A DNA stretch of 64,000 bases from contig ML677335.1 of NCBI GenBank assembly GCA_007922305.1, positions 16,023,766-16,087,765 of the forward strand. The letters run 5' to 3'. The translations under genes and the position numbers were made by a program. The stretch comes from Dermatemys mawii (lineage: Eukaryota > Chordata > Testudines > Dermatemydidae). Below the pieces are notes generated by a model. That model did not search any database and was not told the DNA's origin. It saw only the letters and a list, made by a program, of their open reading frames with translations. Below, piece by piece: positions 1 to 11,789 of the stretch; position 1 is the first letter of the stretch; every line of letters begins with the position of its first letter.

Positions 1-2395
1 ACTCCAGGGGGCTCAACAGCTGACCCGACGGGTGCTGCCTAGAGGGAGAACTTTCTGATGACTGTGCACATGGCACGCGCACACCTAATTGGAATCGATC
101 TGAGCAGTTACTCAAAGAAGAGCATAACTTTTTTTGTACCGTAGACTAAGCACACCCAAAGACAGAAAAGCTGATTTAGGGTCATAATGTGCTCTGACAG
201 TAGTTTTACTGGCACTAGCAGTTGCTGAGGCTTTGGAGTAAAAAAGCCAAAGACACTCACGGCAGTAAACATTTTTGGTTTTGTGTGGCTAGAAATGATC
301 AGGCAGCTTCGGTTTAAACCGCCAACTTTAAGAGTTGTAGCGTGCACTCATTAGTATTCTTGTCTGTTAGTCCTAAGCCTGGGAGTATTCATGTTAAAGT
401 TTAAAAGCCCATTAAGCTTTTGTCAGAAGTAAAATAAATGCATTGTTATGACTGTACTCAAGCTACCACAAATATATTTCCCTAATATGGAATAAGTACC
501 AGTCATAGGGCTATTCTGATCTCACTAATGCTTTTATAGCTAGGTAATTATAATTCATTTGACTAGGTATAGCCCCTGGGACATAATTATCATGTTTCCA
601 AGGGGATCCTGCAAAAAGAAAGTCTGCCAACAACATGAGCACTTTATAAAACACTGCTCCATTTCAATCTCATTTCATATCATCATTGTCTTTTAAATGT
701 CTAGAAGTTTGATGTAATTTTAAATCTTTGTAATGGAGCAGTGGAGAAGAACTGTGACATACGGCAGAGGCCTTGGTTTTGAGCTGCACTATCCTGGCAG
801 GTGGGGATCAAATGTCTGGCCCCTGGTGTAAGTTAGAGCAAAGCAGGGACTGCTCCAGCTTAGGGCAGTTTCCCCCTGTGGACTGCGGTGCAGGTACAGA
901 CTAGTCAGAGGGCAGAGTGCTTTGGACATACCTCCTTTTATAAACACATCTGGTCTCTAAACATTCCTCTGGATATACCACTGCTCCAGCAAGAGGGAGA
1001 GCATAAGGTCATTGTGTCAGCCCTATGGCGTTGGGGGAATTCCCAGCTGGGGTGGAATTTAGTTGCTTTCAGGTCCCTTTGCAGCACAGGAGTGACACAG
1101 AGGTGCTACCAAATAGCTCAGAATTGGGACCTAAATGTTAAACAGGTGGGACCAGGTTGCGGGTGTAATATGGCAGTGCACTGGCAGAAGGAGCTTCTCT
1201 CCTGTGCACATCTGCATGAGAGGGAGCTACAATCCTAGTATTTGCACACTCAGAGCACAAGTGAGCAGGACTCACCGGTCTGCTTCTGGTGCTAGCCCCT
1301 CCAAAAAGGAGTGGGCTCTAGGTCCTTTTCCCTTCTTTACAAGTGACTGACCAAGGACCAGTGCAAAGTGGAGCACACAGTGCACCCTTAGAAAAGGCAC
1401 ATCCAATCAGTATGCCCAGATACATTCTGGCTATGTCTGTACTAGGCACCCTGTATGCCCTGGGAACTGTTCTTGGGGGTCCCAGCATCTCCTACAGTTG
1501 CTAACACAGGTGGTGGTAACTGGAGCAGTTAAAGACCCTGTATGGAATGAATAGAAGTCCTGGAGTTTGGTCCATGAGCTTGGATTGGGCTATGGAAATA
1601 TTTGGCATGCACATGTCAGCCTTTGCACTTTTACCCCCTGCGGTGATAATGCTCAGTGAGCGTGTTTGCTTTGCCATAGCTGCTCATTAAGAAAAAACAA
1701 AACAAAACATTCTGTGCTCTACTTGTTCTAATGCTGAGAAGGATTCAACTATTCAGAGATGCTGTCGATTCAGCTATGAATTCCTCTTCCTAGAGTGAAA
1801 AGATACAAAATGCTTTCTTTGTGTTGAATTTAAGCCCTTGATTTTACTCTACAAAGGCATGAGGGAGTCAGGACCAGCTACAATAGGGAGTACCTCATTT
1901 CTATCCACATGACTCTTAGACACCTTCACTCTTCGGGACAGAGCCACTAAGAAGGCATAGCATGAAGGTCCTGACATATTGGTTAGTACCAACTCACACA
2001 AACAGTCCCTTTTGTTCCTTGGTATGCACTAGGATTACACAGTCTAAATCTAAACATTTTCAATTAAGGGCACGTGACTTTTGAACAAGCTACTGGAGGA
2101 GATAAAGCAAAGACTCAGATGAACCCAGGCAAAGAATTCATTATCTTAGGAAATATATGTAAGAAAACAATTACAGAGAAAAAGCAGCTTTTGTCTTCAT
2201 TGATTTAGCCAAAGAGTAACAACAAATAGTGCAGCAACAAAACTGATAGTAAAATAAAGGCTTAGTAAATGGGCAAAACAAACAATAAAAATACAGATAA
2301 AACAAAATCATGAAAGAGCAATGCATTCTTGGGCTGCATGCAGGCATGCATGTGTGTGTTTGTGTGTATGTGTGTGGAAGGTTAAATAAAAACAC
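1..2395. other. Intergenic, no gene recognised
   Basis: AT-rich non-coding sequence with only short open frames in both strands. The part at about 785-1380 is less AT-rich and looks like an old interspersed repeat, but I cannot name a family or see ends or target duplications. A TG-rich low-complexity stretch occurs near 2350-2376. Confidence 0.5.
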
Positions 2396-2398
2396 TCA

Positions 2399-2586
2399 GG
2401 GCTAGTCTACGCTGTCAATATGGCAGCGCTTTAACATGGGGGTCGCACCTCCTGCGCTCCCAACGGTGGGGCACTGTCTACACTGGTGCTTTACAGCACT
2501 GAAATTTGCTGCGCTCAGGGGAGTGTTTTTTCACATCCCTGAGCGAGAAAGTTGCAGTGCTGTAAATTGCCAATGTAGACAAGCCC
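2399..2586. mobile_element. Short MITE with GGGCTWGTCTAC termini
   Basis: The left end GGGCTAGTCTACGCTG is matched by the inverted right end (GGGCTTGTCTACATTG when reverse complemented). The trinucleotide TCA directly flanks both ends (2396-2398 and 2587-2589), suggesting a 3-bp target duplication. The element is 188 bp and has no coding capacity. A 3-bp duplication is typical of PIF/Harbinger, but TCA is not the usual TWA, so the superfamily is uncertain. Confidence 0.6.
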
Positions 2587-3607
2587 TCATTTAGTTTAAT
2601 GGCTCCTCAAATATTGAAGTCAGATCACCAGCTGGTGTAAATCAGCATAACTCCAGTGAAGAAAACACAGAGTATTGCATATGCCTGTGTGACTTCTCTG
2701 ATTATATTGTAGCTCAGTCAGAGATGATTTGTCCCATCATGCAAATGTATAAAGCATTCCAGAATATCTGCCCTTTCCCACACTCTCAGTCATAAGTACT
2801 AAATACAGCAACAGTATTTGGGCAACCAGAGCTTTCAGCAGCTACTGTTTATATTTAGCCTTGGCATTTTATATAAATTGCTTTAATTTCAATAAATTGG
2901 ACTTGGGCTTGAAAAAACAAAGTACAGTAATGCAACAGTGTATAAAGCTCTGCCATCCTAATATGACATGGCATCTTGGCAAAGTATCTTCTCATTAACA
3001 ATGTTTTGGTCAACTCTGTTCTTTCTTTCAGCATCAAGGCAGGAAATGTCAGATAAATAATACTTTTGTTTTAGGAATCTGGCCTCATTATCATTGGGAA
3101 GGATGGTGCAATTTTTGCTAGCTACTAGTGTGCAGCTAGAGATCTTGAAATTCAGCCAACAGCCCACTTCTGATTGAATTTGCTCAGGGATGGAGAAAGT
3201 GGTTCTGATCAGAAAAGGACAGTCATTGGATACAGATATTATCAGAAATAATTTTAAGGACCTACCCAGCACTTTTATTCAACCCCACTGTAAATTGCAA
3301 ATAAAATGGGTGGATATTTCAGCTAGATGGCTTTCTTGCGTATACAGCACCATGTGTGGAGCTAACATTTAATTATACCTCTGGAGTAAAAACATCTGAA
3401 AATAGCCCAAAACTGTAATTAGAATCCAGGTAGAAGAGAACATTTCCAGGGATAATAATCTATTACAGGATGAAAGGAGGTATGTGAGGTCTATGCCCAA
3501 GAATAATGTTTTCCAAACAAAATTTGAGAAAAATCCATCTGGCCATTTTTAAGTTAAAAAAGTGCTTTAAAATATGTGCAGATAAAATATCTTTCCCTGT
3601 TGTTGTT

Positions 3608-3725
3608 GCTATTATTAATTACATTTATATTCTAGTAGCACCTAAAGGCCCCAGTCAGCACTGGGATCCAGTGCTTTCTAGGCAACATCAATATGGACCT
3701 GTTTCACAAAGCTTACAATATAAGG
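3608..3725 (-). repeat. SINE 3' fragment, antisense
   Basis: Read on the minus strand, the order of motifs (a stretch resembling TTGTAAGCTT, then a GGTGCTACTAG-like stretch, then a T/A-rich tail) matches the 3' part of the SINE at 27605-27893, which carries TAGACTCTGAC, GGGTGCTATTG and AATACAAATAAA. The copy is diverged and 5'-truncated. The family is probably the tRNA-derived Cry-type SINE of turtles, assigned from memory. Confidence 0.5.
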
Positions 3726-4854
3726 GCTCCATCCAGCACTTGGATCCTCATGCCTGGTCAAAGACCCATTGAAGTCAATATGGGTACTACAGGGTAAAAA
3801 GTTCTGTCTAGATGGTTCCAGCTATAGGATTGGGACCTTAGAAATCTTTTCAGAAGTATAATTCCAAAATAGCACGTGATTTTAAAAGACTTTTGTGGGC
3901 AACAGTTCTGGCTTAAGATTTATTAATTTTTTTCCATTACAACTGTTGAGCCACTTTAATTAAAAACAAAAATAAACCACTATGCTAGTGGGGAAACTTC
4001 TGATCAAAAGAAATTGTTTTTTCCATATATATCCTTATTACATACTGCAGTCAGTCTATCAGGTCCCTAAATTATGAAGGCTTTATACAAACAGAACACA
4101 GCCCCAAAGGCACCGTTTATGGTCTGTCTGGTGGATGATATTTACTGTCTTTCTAAAATTAGTTATTTTTCTAAAATGTGCATTCATGTCAGATAGCCCA
4201 TACCAGCTCTTAAGGTAAATATGCATGTCAGCACTTTCTATAAAAAAAAGTGTCCTAAAAAATAAATGGTGATTGAGAAAACTTATTGGTAAGCATTGCT
4301 AAAGTGGTGACCAATCAACAGAAGCCAGCACATTCTCATTTAAGATTGAATCGTCTTCATTAATGTGGCCAGTTATGCCTAGACTCAGGATGGAGAGGAG
4401 ATTATTTTAGACACAATAAGTGCTCCACTTGCTTAGTATCTGGCTCAAACACTTGACTCCTCCCTGTAAGGAGATTGTCTCTTCAGTCTTCTGTACTGGT
4501 TCATAAACCTGAGCCAGGGCTGGAATAGTAGATCCTAAAGAAACATGGAGCTCCATGTGGTATGTTGCAGATAATGCCATGGGATAATGCCAAGTATGTA
4601 CACAAACCTGAATATGGTGCAACATAAACAAAATAAACAAGTCACATATTGGGGATAATCAGTGTCCTGTGCTATCCATAGGAATGAGGCCCCTAAATTT
4701 AAATGCTCTCAAGACAGGGTGGCCTGCTCCGTAATTGTCCATTTTTAAATCTTAAACTTCTGCAGTTTGTAACCTGGTGGGTAAATTCAAGGAGCTATGA
4801 GAAAGCTTATAACACCTCCATTAGGGTTAAATTTAATGCAGAGAGAATGAGTGC

Positions 4855-4940
4855 TGGGGGTTTGCTCCTGCTTCTCCCACTGAAGTCAATGAGAGTTTGG
4901 TCATTGATTTTAATGGGAGCAGAATCAGACCATAGGAAAT
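4855..4940. repeat. Imperfect hairpin repeat
   Basis: Two arms, about 4868-4895 and 4900-4930, are imperfect reverse complements centred on CCACTGAAGTCAATG and ATTTTAATGGGAGCAG. A similar foldback (GATCCAATTCCC against GGGAGGTGGATC) occurs at 26078-26142. They look like remnants of a short palindromic repeat. No target duplication is visible. Confidence 0.35.
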
Positions 4941-5858
4941 GAAAGCTGAGAAGGGGAAGAGCATTTGCAATTCTAAAGTCCTTGTGGTAGCCTTAAAAGG
5001 GTTAAAGAAATTAGATTCAGCATTTCCCCTGAAACAGGAAATCACCATCAGGTTTAGCTGCTCTACAATATGCTGTCAGAACTGATTCCCAGTCTACAAT
5101 GCAAGCTCTTCTTTTCCAACAGTACTTACTATACTTGGTTTCTAAGGTATCTTTCTTCACAGATTTTGCAATGCAGTGAGAACTCTCATAAAGGTACCAT
5201 TTTACCTTAATGTTATTAAATTCGTACTACTGGTCAACTTTCCTTTTCTGGCATTTTAGGACATGAATTTTTAATGTGTTTTAATTCTGGAAGCGCTCTA
5301 CTATGTAGCTAAGAATTTGTTATTTTTAACAATTAGGAAAAGCTTTCCATGGACTATCCTACTATATTGCTGCAGGGCCAAATTCAAGTCAACTGTCCTT
5401 AGCTGGAAACATTCATTAGGGAGTGTACGATATCATATGCCATTGTTTGGTATAGAGCGCTGCAATGGTACTTCTTAAAGAACTTTTGTCACCTGTATTT
5501 CAGGAGCTGCTTTCTCCTCGCCAGTGAGAGTCCTTTGATTGCACACAGCACGCTTGAGTAATATTGCAGGTCATTGGATAACTCTGAAAATTACTTTTTC
5601 AATCTTGAATTTAGTTTTTGCTTCTTTTTATTCATTTTGTTTGTAATTGGAATTTGCCTGGTTAATTTCAATTTTGTTGTTTCTCAGACCTGCACTTACA
5701 TTAGCATCTTCCTCTGCTTTTTGTTGTTTTCACTTGGTTTTTGACTTACCCTCTCTCTGTAGAGCCACATAGGAGCTTGTGAAAAGGATGGTAATCTACA
5801 GAGCTGTAAATACTGATTGAACTGATGTTTTGCACTGGACAATGGAAAGAAATTAGAA

Positions 5859-6168
5859 CAGGGATCGGCAATCTTTCAGAAGTGGTGTGCCGAGTCTTCA
5901 TTTATTCACTCTAATTTAAGGTTTCGTGTGCCAGTAATAAATTTTAACATTTTTAGAAGGTCTCTTTCTATAAGTTTTTAATATATAAATAAACTATTGT
6001 TGTATGTAAAGTAAATAAGGTTTTAAAAATGTTTAAGAATTTAATTTAAAATTAAATTAAAATGCAGAGCTCCTCAGACCGGTGGCCAGGGCCCAGGCAG
6101 TGTGAGTGCCACTGAAAATCAGGTCGTGTGACGCCTTTGGCACCCGTGCCATAGGTTGCCTACCCCTG
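5859..6168. mobile_element. Non-autonomous hAT element, 310 bp
   Basis: The left terminus CAGGGATCGGCAATC and the right terminus GGTTGCCTACCCCTG form terminal inverted repeats. A perfect 8-bp duplication, AATTAGAA, sits at 5851-5858 and 6169-6176. An 8-bp duplication with CA..TG-type ends is the hAT signature. No transposase is encoded. The left 190 bp is closely related to the start of the element at 20120. Confidence 0.9.
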
Positions 6169-6345
6169 AATTAGAACATTTAAAAACATGATAAATTACC
6201 CTTTTTTTAAGTTGGCCCTAAATGCCTAGTTAAGAATGCCCTTCAAATAGTGTGTATCTTAACACATTTTCTGATTTGTTTCCATTTTCCAAAACATTCA
6301 AACCATAGTGGCTCCCTTGTGTTTGCAGGTGCGTGCATGCGCGTG

Positions 6346-6367
6346 CACACACACACACACACACACA
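6346..6367. repeat. (CA)n microsatellite
   Basis: Eleven perfect CA units, flanked by further alternating purine/pyrimidine (GTGCGTGCATGCGCGTG). The combined tract could adopt Z-DNA. Confidence 0.9.
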
Positions 6368-7191
6368 GCGTGGGTACAAGTATTCAGCTGCACAAAAATG
6401 TGGAGTTTGCATGTGTAAGTGCCACAACATGCACTTCTTTGCATCTACCGGTTGTATACACTGGTATTTGCACATGCAAAATCATTATTTGCATGTTAAG
6501 TGGGAATCACTTATTCAAATGGATAGTTTCATCTGCATGTGAATGTACATGTTCCTATGTATCTTATGCAAGCACAAGTTAGCTTCAATATTTGAACATT
6601 TGGCCCTCAGTTATTAATTCTTAAGGTAGTTAGTGCACATTCACTAAGTGCTATTTGGTGATTTAAAAGCATACTTAATCCTTACTAAAACCTATATTTG
6701 TGGAAGAGACTTCCAGGTAACAAAAGACATCACACAGCTTCCCTTGTTAAAAAGCCAACCTTATGCTTCTCTCCAGCTTGCCTGGCAGAAGCTACTACTG
6801 TTGTCTCCACACAACACGGTCTGAGTTTCCATTTAGTCAAAGCGGCATGACTATCTTACTGTGGCCCTGGTTACACTGGCACTTTATAGCGCTATATAGT
6901 GAGGAGCGCTATAACTCACTACCCATCCAAACTGGCGAGGCATGCAGAGCACTATAACCTCGGAGTTATAGCGCTCCTGGTAATCCACTTCCGCATGGGG
7001 AATAAGGGCTGTAGCGCTCCCGCTGTAGCGTTACGGCGAGAATGTGGACACCCACTGCGCTACAAGTGATCTCTTGAGATGCCTGGAGCCATTTAAGGCA
7101 ATTGACATCTCTTTCCTTTCTTTTGAATTCGGCTGGAGGAATGCGGAAGTACCTCTTTAGAGTTTCTCTCTTAACTCGGCAGATCATTCAT

Positions 7192-9050
7192 TCATTCATT
7201 ATGCCCTCCACCCCTCTCAGGGTATGGGCCGCCAACAATAGATTGCCAGAGGATTCTGTCCTGGGCCATTCTTTCAAGTTGATTCCAGTTGTATCCCATC
7301 TTTGTGATGTCTGCCTCAAGGTCATGTCGCCAGGTGTTTCTTGGATGGCCTTTCTTCCGCTTGCCGTGGGGGTTCCACCTCAGAGCCTGTCTGGTGATGT
7401 TAGTTGGTGATTTCCACAGGGTGTGTCCTATCCAGCTCCATCTTCTCTTCCAGATTTCTTTTTCTGCAGGAAGTTGGCTGGTTCTCTCCCAGAGGTTGGC
7501 ATTGCTGATGGTATCTGGCCAGCGGATCTGGAGAATCCTTCTGAGGCAGCTGTTGATGAATGTCTGGATTCTTTTGATGGTAGTTTGTGTTGTTCTCTAG
7601 GTTTTGGCCCTGTACAGCAGTACTGACTTTGCACTGGAGTTGAACAGCCTAACCTTTGTTTTCAAGGCCAGCTCTCTGGAGCCCCAAATGTTTTTGAGCT
7701 GTAGGAAGGCCACTCTTGCTTTGCCGATCCTTGCCTTGACGTCCACGTCTGTACCTCCCAGCTGGTCTATAATGCTGCCCAAGTAGGTGAAGGACTGCAC
7801 TTCTTCGAGGGAACGTCCATTCAGGATGACTGGTTTGTTACTGCTGGTGCTAATCTTCAGGATCTTGGTCTTGTCTCTGTGGATGTTGAGTCCAACCTGC
7901 GATGATGTGGCTGCCACAACATTTGTTTTCTCCTGTATATGCTGGTGACTGTGGGAGAGAAGTGCAAGGTCGTCGGCAAAATCCAGATTGTCAAGCTGGC
8001 TCCACAAAGTCCACTGGATTCCGTTCCTGCGTTCACTGGTGGACCTCTTCATGATCCAGTCGATGACGAGAAGGAAGAGAAACGGTGACAATAAGCATCC
8101 TTGTCTAACTCCTGTCTTCAACTGAAAGCTGTTGGTGAGCTGCCCTCCATGGATGACTCTGCACGTCATTCCCTCATACGAATTCTTAATCAAGTTGATC
8201 AACTTGGCTGGGATGCCGTAGTGTTGAAGGAGGTTCCAGAGGGTCTGTCGATCAACGCTGTCGAATGCCTTTTCATAGTCGATGAAGTTGATGTACAACA
8301 ATGAGTTCCACTCCAAGGACTGTTCAACTATAATGCGGAGCGTTGCAATCTGGTCTGTGCAAGATCTGTTCTTCCGGAAGCCCGCTTGTTCATCTCGAAG
8401 CTGTGGGTCTATGGTGTCCCTCATTCTTTCTAAGAGGATTCGATTAAAGACCTTGCCTGGCACTGACAGGAGTGTGATGCCTCTGTAATTATTGCAGTTG
8501 CTGAGGTCACCTTTCTTGGGGAGATTGATAAGATAGCCCTCCTTCCAGTAGTTTGGTATCACTTCCTCCTCCCAGATCTTCACAAAAAGGGGGTATAGCA
8601 TCTCGACTAAGGCATCCAGGTCTGTTTTCAGGGCCTCCGCTGGGATGTCATCAGGTCCAGCTGCCTTCCTGTTCTTCATCAGGGTGATGGCCTTCCTGAT
8701 CTCTTCTCTAGTGGGCTTGCTGCCGTTGATCGGGAGGTCCACGTTGGCTGGGGCGATGTCCGGGGGATTTGGTGGTGCTGGTCTGTTCAAGAATTCTTCA
8801 AAATGCTCAACCCATCGGTTCATCTGTTGTTCTATTCCTGGGATTTTCTTTCCTTCTTTATCTTTAACGGGTTGTTCTGGGTTGCTGTACTTTCCAGACA
8901 GTTTCTTGGTTGTGTCATACAGTTGTTTCATGTTGCCACTGTATGCTGCCTGCTCAGCTTGAGCTGCCAGTCCATTCACGTAGTCTTTCTTGTCCTTCCT
9001 AATGTTCTTCTTCACAGCTCTGTGTGCTTCAGCATTCTTCTTGGGCCTTG
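7192..9050 (-). pseudogene. RTE ORF, reverse transcriptase half
   Basis: Continuation of the LINE polyprotein. Reverse transcriptase blocks are visible in order: a PEQPVKDKEGKKIPG-type lead-in, NYRGITLLSVPGKVFNRIL, QAGFRKNRSCTDQI, FIDYEKAFDSVDR, GVRQGCLLSPFLF and the catalytic FADDLALLSH (the polymerase xxDD box with Phe). Translation is broken by a TAG at 7597-7599, replacing what is probably a tryptophan codon, but the same frame then stays open from 7596 to the final stop at 7192-7194. That C-terminal region is rich in Arg, Lys and Trp (for example [13 protein letters not shown] and [16 protein letters not shown]), as is usual for this clade. With one nonsense and one frameshift the copy is probably inactive. 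It has no host-gene neighbours. Confidence 0.9.
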
Positions 9051-10365
9051 GCTTTTGCTGCTCTAGTCCTGCTGTTGTTACCTGCTGCCTTCTTCTGCTT
9101 TCTCTCCTCCATCTTGACCAAGGTCTCAGCTGTGATCCACTCTTTGTAATGTTGTTTCTTCTCTCCAACCACTTCCTGGCAGGTTGCTCTCAGTGTCTCT
9201 TTAACTGTCTGCCATGTGTACTGTACAGTGTCTTCCTCTTCATTGTGCAGCTGTTGTAGTACCTCAAACCTGTACTTCAACTGAAGTCCAAAGTCTTCCC
9301 TAGTATTGGAGACCTTCAAGCAGCTGACATCGTACTTCATTCTTCTACGTGATCCTTCCATCCAGGTTATCTTCAGCTTCAGTTTCATACTAGCAACTAC
9401 TAGGTGATGATCAGATGCCACATCTGCGCCTCTTCTAACTCTAACATCTAGAAGGGAACTTCTAAACTTCTTACTAATGCAGATGTGGTCAATCTGGTTT
9501 TCTGTCACGTTGTCCGGCGATACCCAGGTATTCTTGTGAATCCGCTTATGAGGGAAGATACTGCCTCCGATGACCAGATTATTCAGTGCACAGAGGTCTG
9601 CAAATCTCTTGCCATTCTTGTTCATCTCACCTAGTCCGTGAGTCCCCATGACATGCTCGTATCCTGTGTTGTTGGGTCCAGTTTTGGCATTGAGGTCCCC
9701 CATAAGGATGACGATGTCTCTGTTTGAGTATGTCTCCACGATCTTCTGCAGTCTGCTGTAAAACTGGTCCTTCGCCGCATCTTCGCTATCGTTGGTGGGG
9801 GCGTAGCATTGAATGATGTTCATCTTGATCCTCTTCTGTTTAGTTCTGAAGGATGCTGTGATGATCCTGGGGCCATGCGCCTCCCACCCAATCAGTGCCC
9901 TCTGTGCCAGCTTGGACAGCATGAAGCCTATTCCCTGGGTGTGGGGGGCGTCGCTCTCTTCATGTCCAGAGTACAGCAACAGTTCTCCTGACATCAGTTG
10001 CCTCTGTCCGGCTTGTGTCCATCTGGTCTCGCTGATTCCCAGAATTGTCAGGTTGTTGTTCCTCATCTCAGCAGCTACCTGCGCCGTCTTGCCTGTCTCA
10101 TACATGGTCCTGACATTCCACGTACCAATGGTGGTTCTCCTGGTTGAGAGAAGGGTAGTCGGCCCAGTGGCTTCCTTGCAGCTTTCACCACCTAACATTA
10201 TGCGTCTTCGGGTAAACGAAGAGCCTTCATCTTCCAGGAAGTTGGTCTCTGAATTATCTATTGCTTGCATTTCTGTAGCAGGTAAATTTGTACGGGATGG
10301 GGTTGCTAGCCCCACGCCCAACCCTCCTCCTTTTTCATCCGGGCTTGGGACCGGCACTGGCGGAG
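9029..10365 (-). pseudogene. RTE ORF, N-terminal endonuclease half
   Basis: This is the first half of the LINE polyprotein, which nicks target DNA for target-primed reverse transcription. The open frame runs upstream to 10390 in flanking DNA, so the first methionine inside the element (about 10270) is the more plausible start. Endonuclease motifs of the APE fold appear in order: TIGTWNVRTM, ISETRW, IMGDLNAKTG and ASDHHLVVA, which hold the expected metal-binding and catalytic Asn, Glu, Asp and His positions. A basic, glutamine-rich linker follows. The frame stops prematurely at 9029-9031 after AKAQEEC, where the continuation is in another frame, so a small indel near 9030-9050 separates it from the reverse transcriptase. 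Similar proteins are, from memory, often misnamed craniofacial development protein 2-like in genome databases. Confidence 0.9.
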
Positions 10366-10833
10366 TTAACTCGGCAGATAAGCAATGCAAATGTTTGAGA
10401 AGGGAGCCTGTGTGAAAACAAAGCCTGCTAATCTTCTCTGTGAACGGACACGCGCTGACAGGCTCTCAGAAGGATGGAAAAAACACTCGCTCTCTCCCTC
10501 CCCATACACACAACACGTCCCCCCTTACCCCCCTCGTTTTAAAAGCACATTGCACCCAGCTGAATGCTGGGATATCTGCCCTAATGCGCTGCTCCCAATG
10601 CCGCCTGAAGTGCCGCAAATGTGGCCACGCTATACCGCTGGCAGGTGTCAGTGTGGCCATGCTATAGCACTATCCCTATAGCTGTATATGAGGACAGCTA
10701 TAACCAATACCGCTATAATCCTGTATGTGTAACCTGGGCCACAGACACTGTTCAGCCAAGGTCTGAGGGTCTGACCTGTGCATGCAAAATTGTTAAAACT
10801 GGCATTAAACAATTCTTCCCTTTGGCCTGGGGA

Positions 10834-11764
10834 TAGGGTTGCCAGGCATTCAGTTTTCAACCAGAACGCCCAGTCGAAAAGGGATCCTGGCAGCTCCAGT
10901 CAGTGCTGCTAACTGGGCCACTAAAAGTCCAGTTGGTGGCGCAGCCGGGCTGAGGCTGCCTGTCCTGGCTCTGTGTGGCTCTCAGAAGCGACCAGCATTT
11001 CCTTCCAGCTCTTAGGCAGAGGCACAGCCATAGGGATGCCAAACACTGCTCCTGCCCCAAGTGCCGTCTCTGCAACACCCATTGGCCAGGAACGGGGGCA
11101 GTGCAAAGTGCGCCTGGCCGCACCTCCGCCTTGGAGCCAGAGGGAAATGCTGGTCACTTCTGGGAGCTGCCTCAGGTAAGCATTGCCCGGAGCTCACATC
11201 CCGAATCCTCTCCCACACCCAAACTCCCTCCCAGAGCCTGCACCCCAAATCCCTGCCCTAGCCCGTACCCCCAACCTCTTCCCACACCCAGACTCCTTCC
11301 CAGAGCCCGCACCGTCTCCCACTCGCCGAACCCCTCAGCCCCAGCCGCACATCAGAGCCCTTATCCCCAAGCAGGAGCCCTCACTCACCCTGCACCCCAA
11401 CCACCTGCCCCAGCCCAGAGCCCCCCACATCCTGAACCCCTCATTTCTGGCCCCACCCCAGAGCCCACACCTTTAGCTCAGAGCCCCTAACCTCTCCCAC
11501 ACCCTATGCCCCTGCCCCAGCCCAGAGCCACCGCCCACACTCCAAACCCCTCATTTATGGCTTCACCCCAAATCCCTCACCCCCTCCCACATCCCAAACT
11601 CCTGCCTAGCTGGGTGAAAATGAGCCAGGGTGGGGAAGAAGAGTGAGCAACTGAGGGAGGGAGGATGGAGTGAGCAGTGGTGGAGCCTCAGAGAAGGGGC
11701 GGAGACTCAGGAAGGGGTGGGCAGGGGTGTTTGGTTTGTGGCAATCTGACAGTTGGCCACCCTA
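10834..11764. mobile_element. GC-rich hAT-like element, 931 bp
   Basis: The left end TAGGGTTGCCAGGCATTCAG and the inverted right end (TAGGGTGGCCAACTGTCAG) form imperfect terminal repeats. The flanking 8-mers CCTGGGGA and CTTGGGGT agree at 6 of 8 bases, so the duplication is decayed. The interior is unusually rich in C and contains repeated CCCAGAGCC-type and CACCCCAAA-type strings. Long open frames here are composition artefacts. The same TAGGGTNNCCA terminus occurs at 18243 and 39941. Confidence 0.65.
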
Positions 11765-11772
11765 CTTGGGGT

Positions 11773-11787
11773 GGGGGGGGGGGGGGG
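11773..11787 (+). repeat. Poly-G run
   Basis: Fifteen consecutive guanines preceded by GGGGT, immediately outside the element at 10834-11764. The tract could fold as a G-quadruplex on the plus strand and will be prone to length errors in assembly. Confidence 0.9.
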
Positions 11788-11789
11788 CT

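Larger units (their letters stand above)
7185..10365 (-). mobile_element. RTE-clade LINE, near full length
   Basis: A 3.18-kb non-LTR retrotransposon on the minus strand. The 14-bp target duplication TTAACTCGGCAGAT lies exactly at both ends (7171-7184 and 10366-10379). It encodes an APE-type endonuclease followed by a reverse transcriptase, and its 3' end is a short tetranucleotide tail (AATG repeats), as expected for RTE/BovB elements rather than poly(A). The reading frame runs almost to the tail: the final stop (7192-7194) lies inside the tail repeats. The 5' end has only a very short leader, so the copy is close to complete. Damage is light: one frameshift near 9030-9050 and one nonsense codon at 7597-7599. 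This suggests a young insertion. Confidence 0.93.
6859..10744. mobile_element. MITE-like element split by an RTE insertion
   Basis: The 18-bp left end CTGTGGCCCTGGTTACAC (6859-6876) matches the inverted right end (10727-10744) at 17 of 18 positions. Without the LINE at 7185-10379 the element is about 690 bp. Both arms share short stretches such as TATAGCGCT and GCTATAGC. No clean target duplication flanks the outer ends, so the superfamily is left open. It was present before the RTE inserted. Confidence 0.65.

Noticed and set aside
9813..10415. 200-codon plus-strand frame
   Set aside because: Shadow of the RTE endonuclease frame on the opposite strand, which has the real motifs.
10975..11490. 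171-codon proline-rich open frame
   Set aside because: Arises from the C-rich repetitive body of the hAT-like element at 10834-11764; stop codons are simply rare in that composition.
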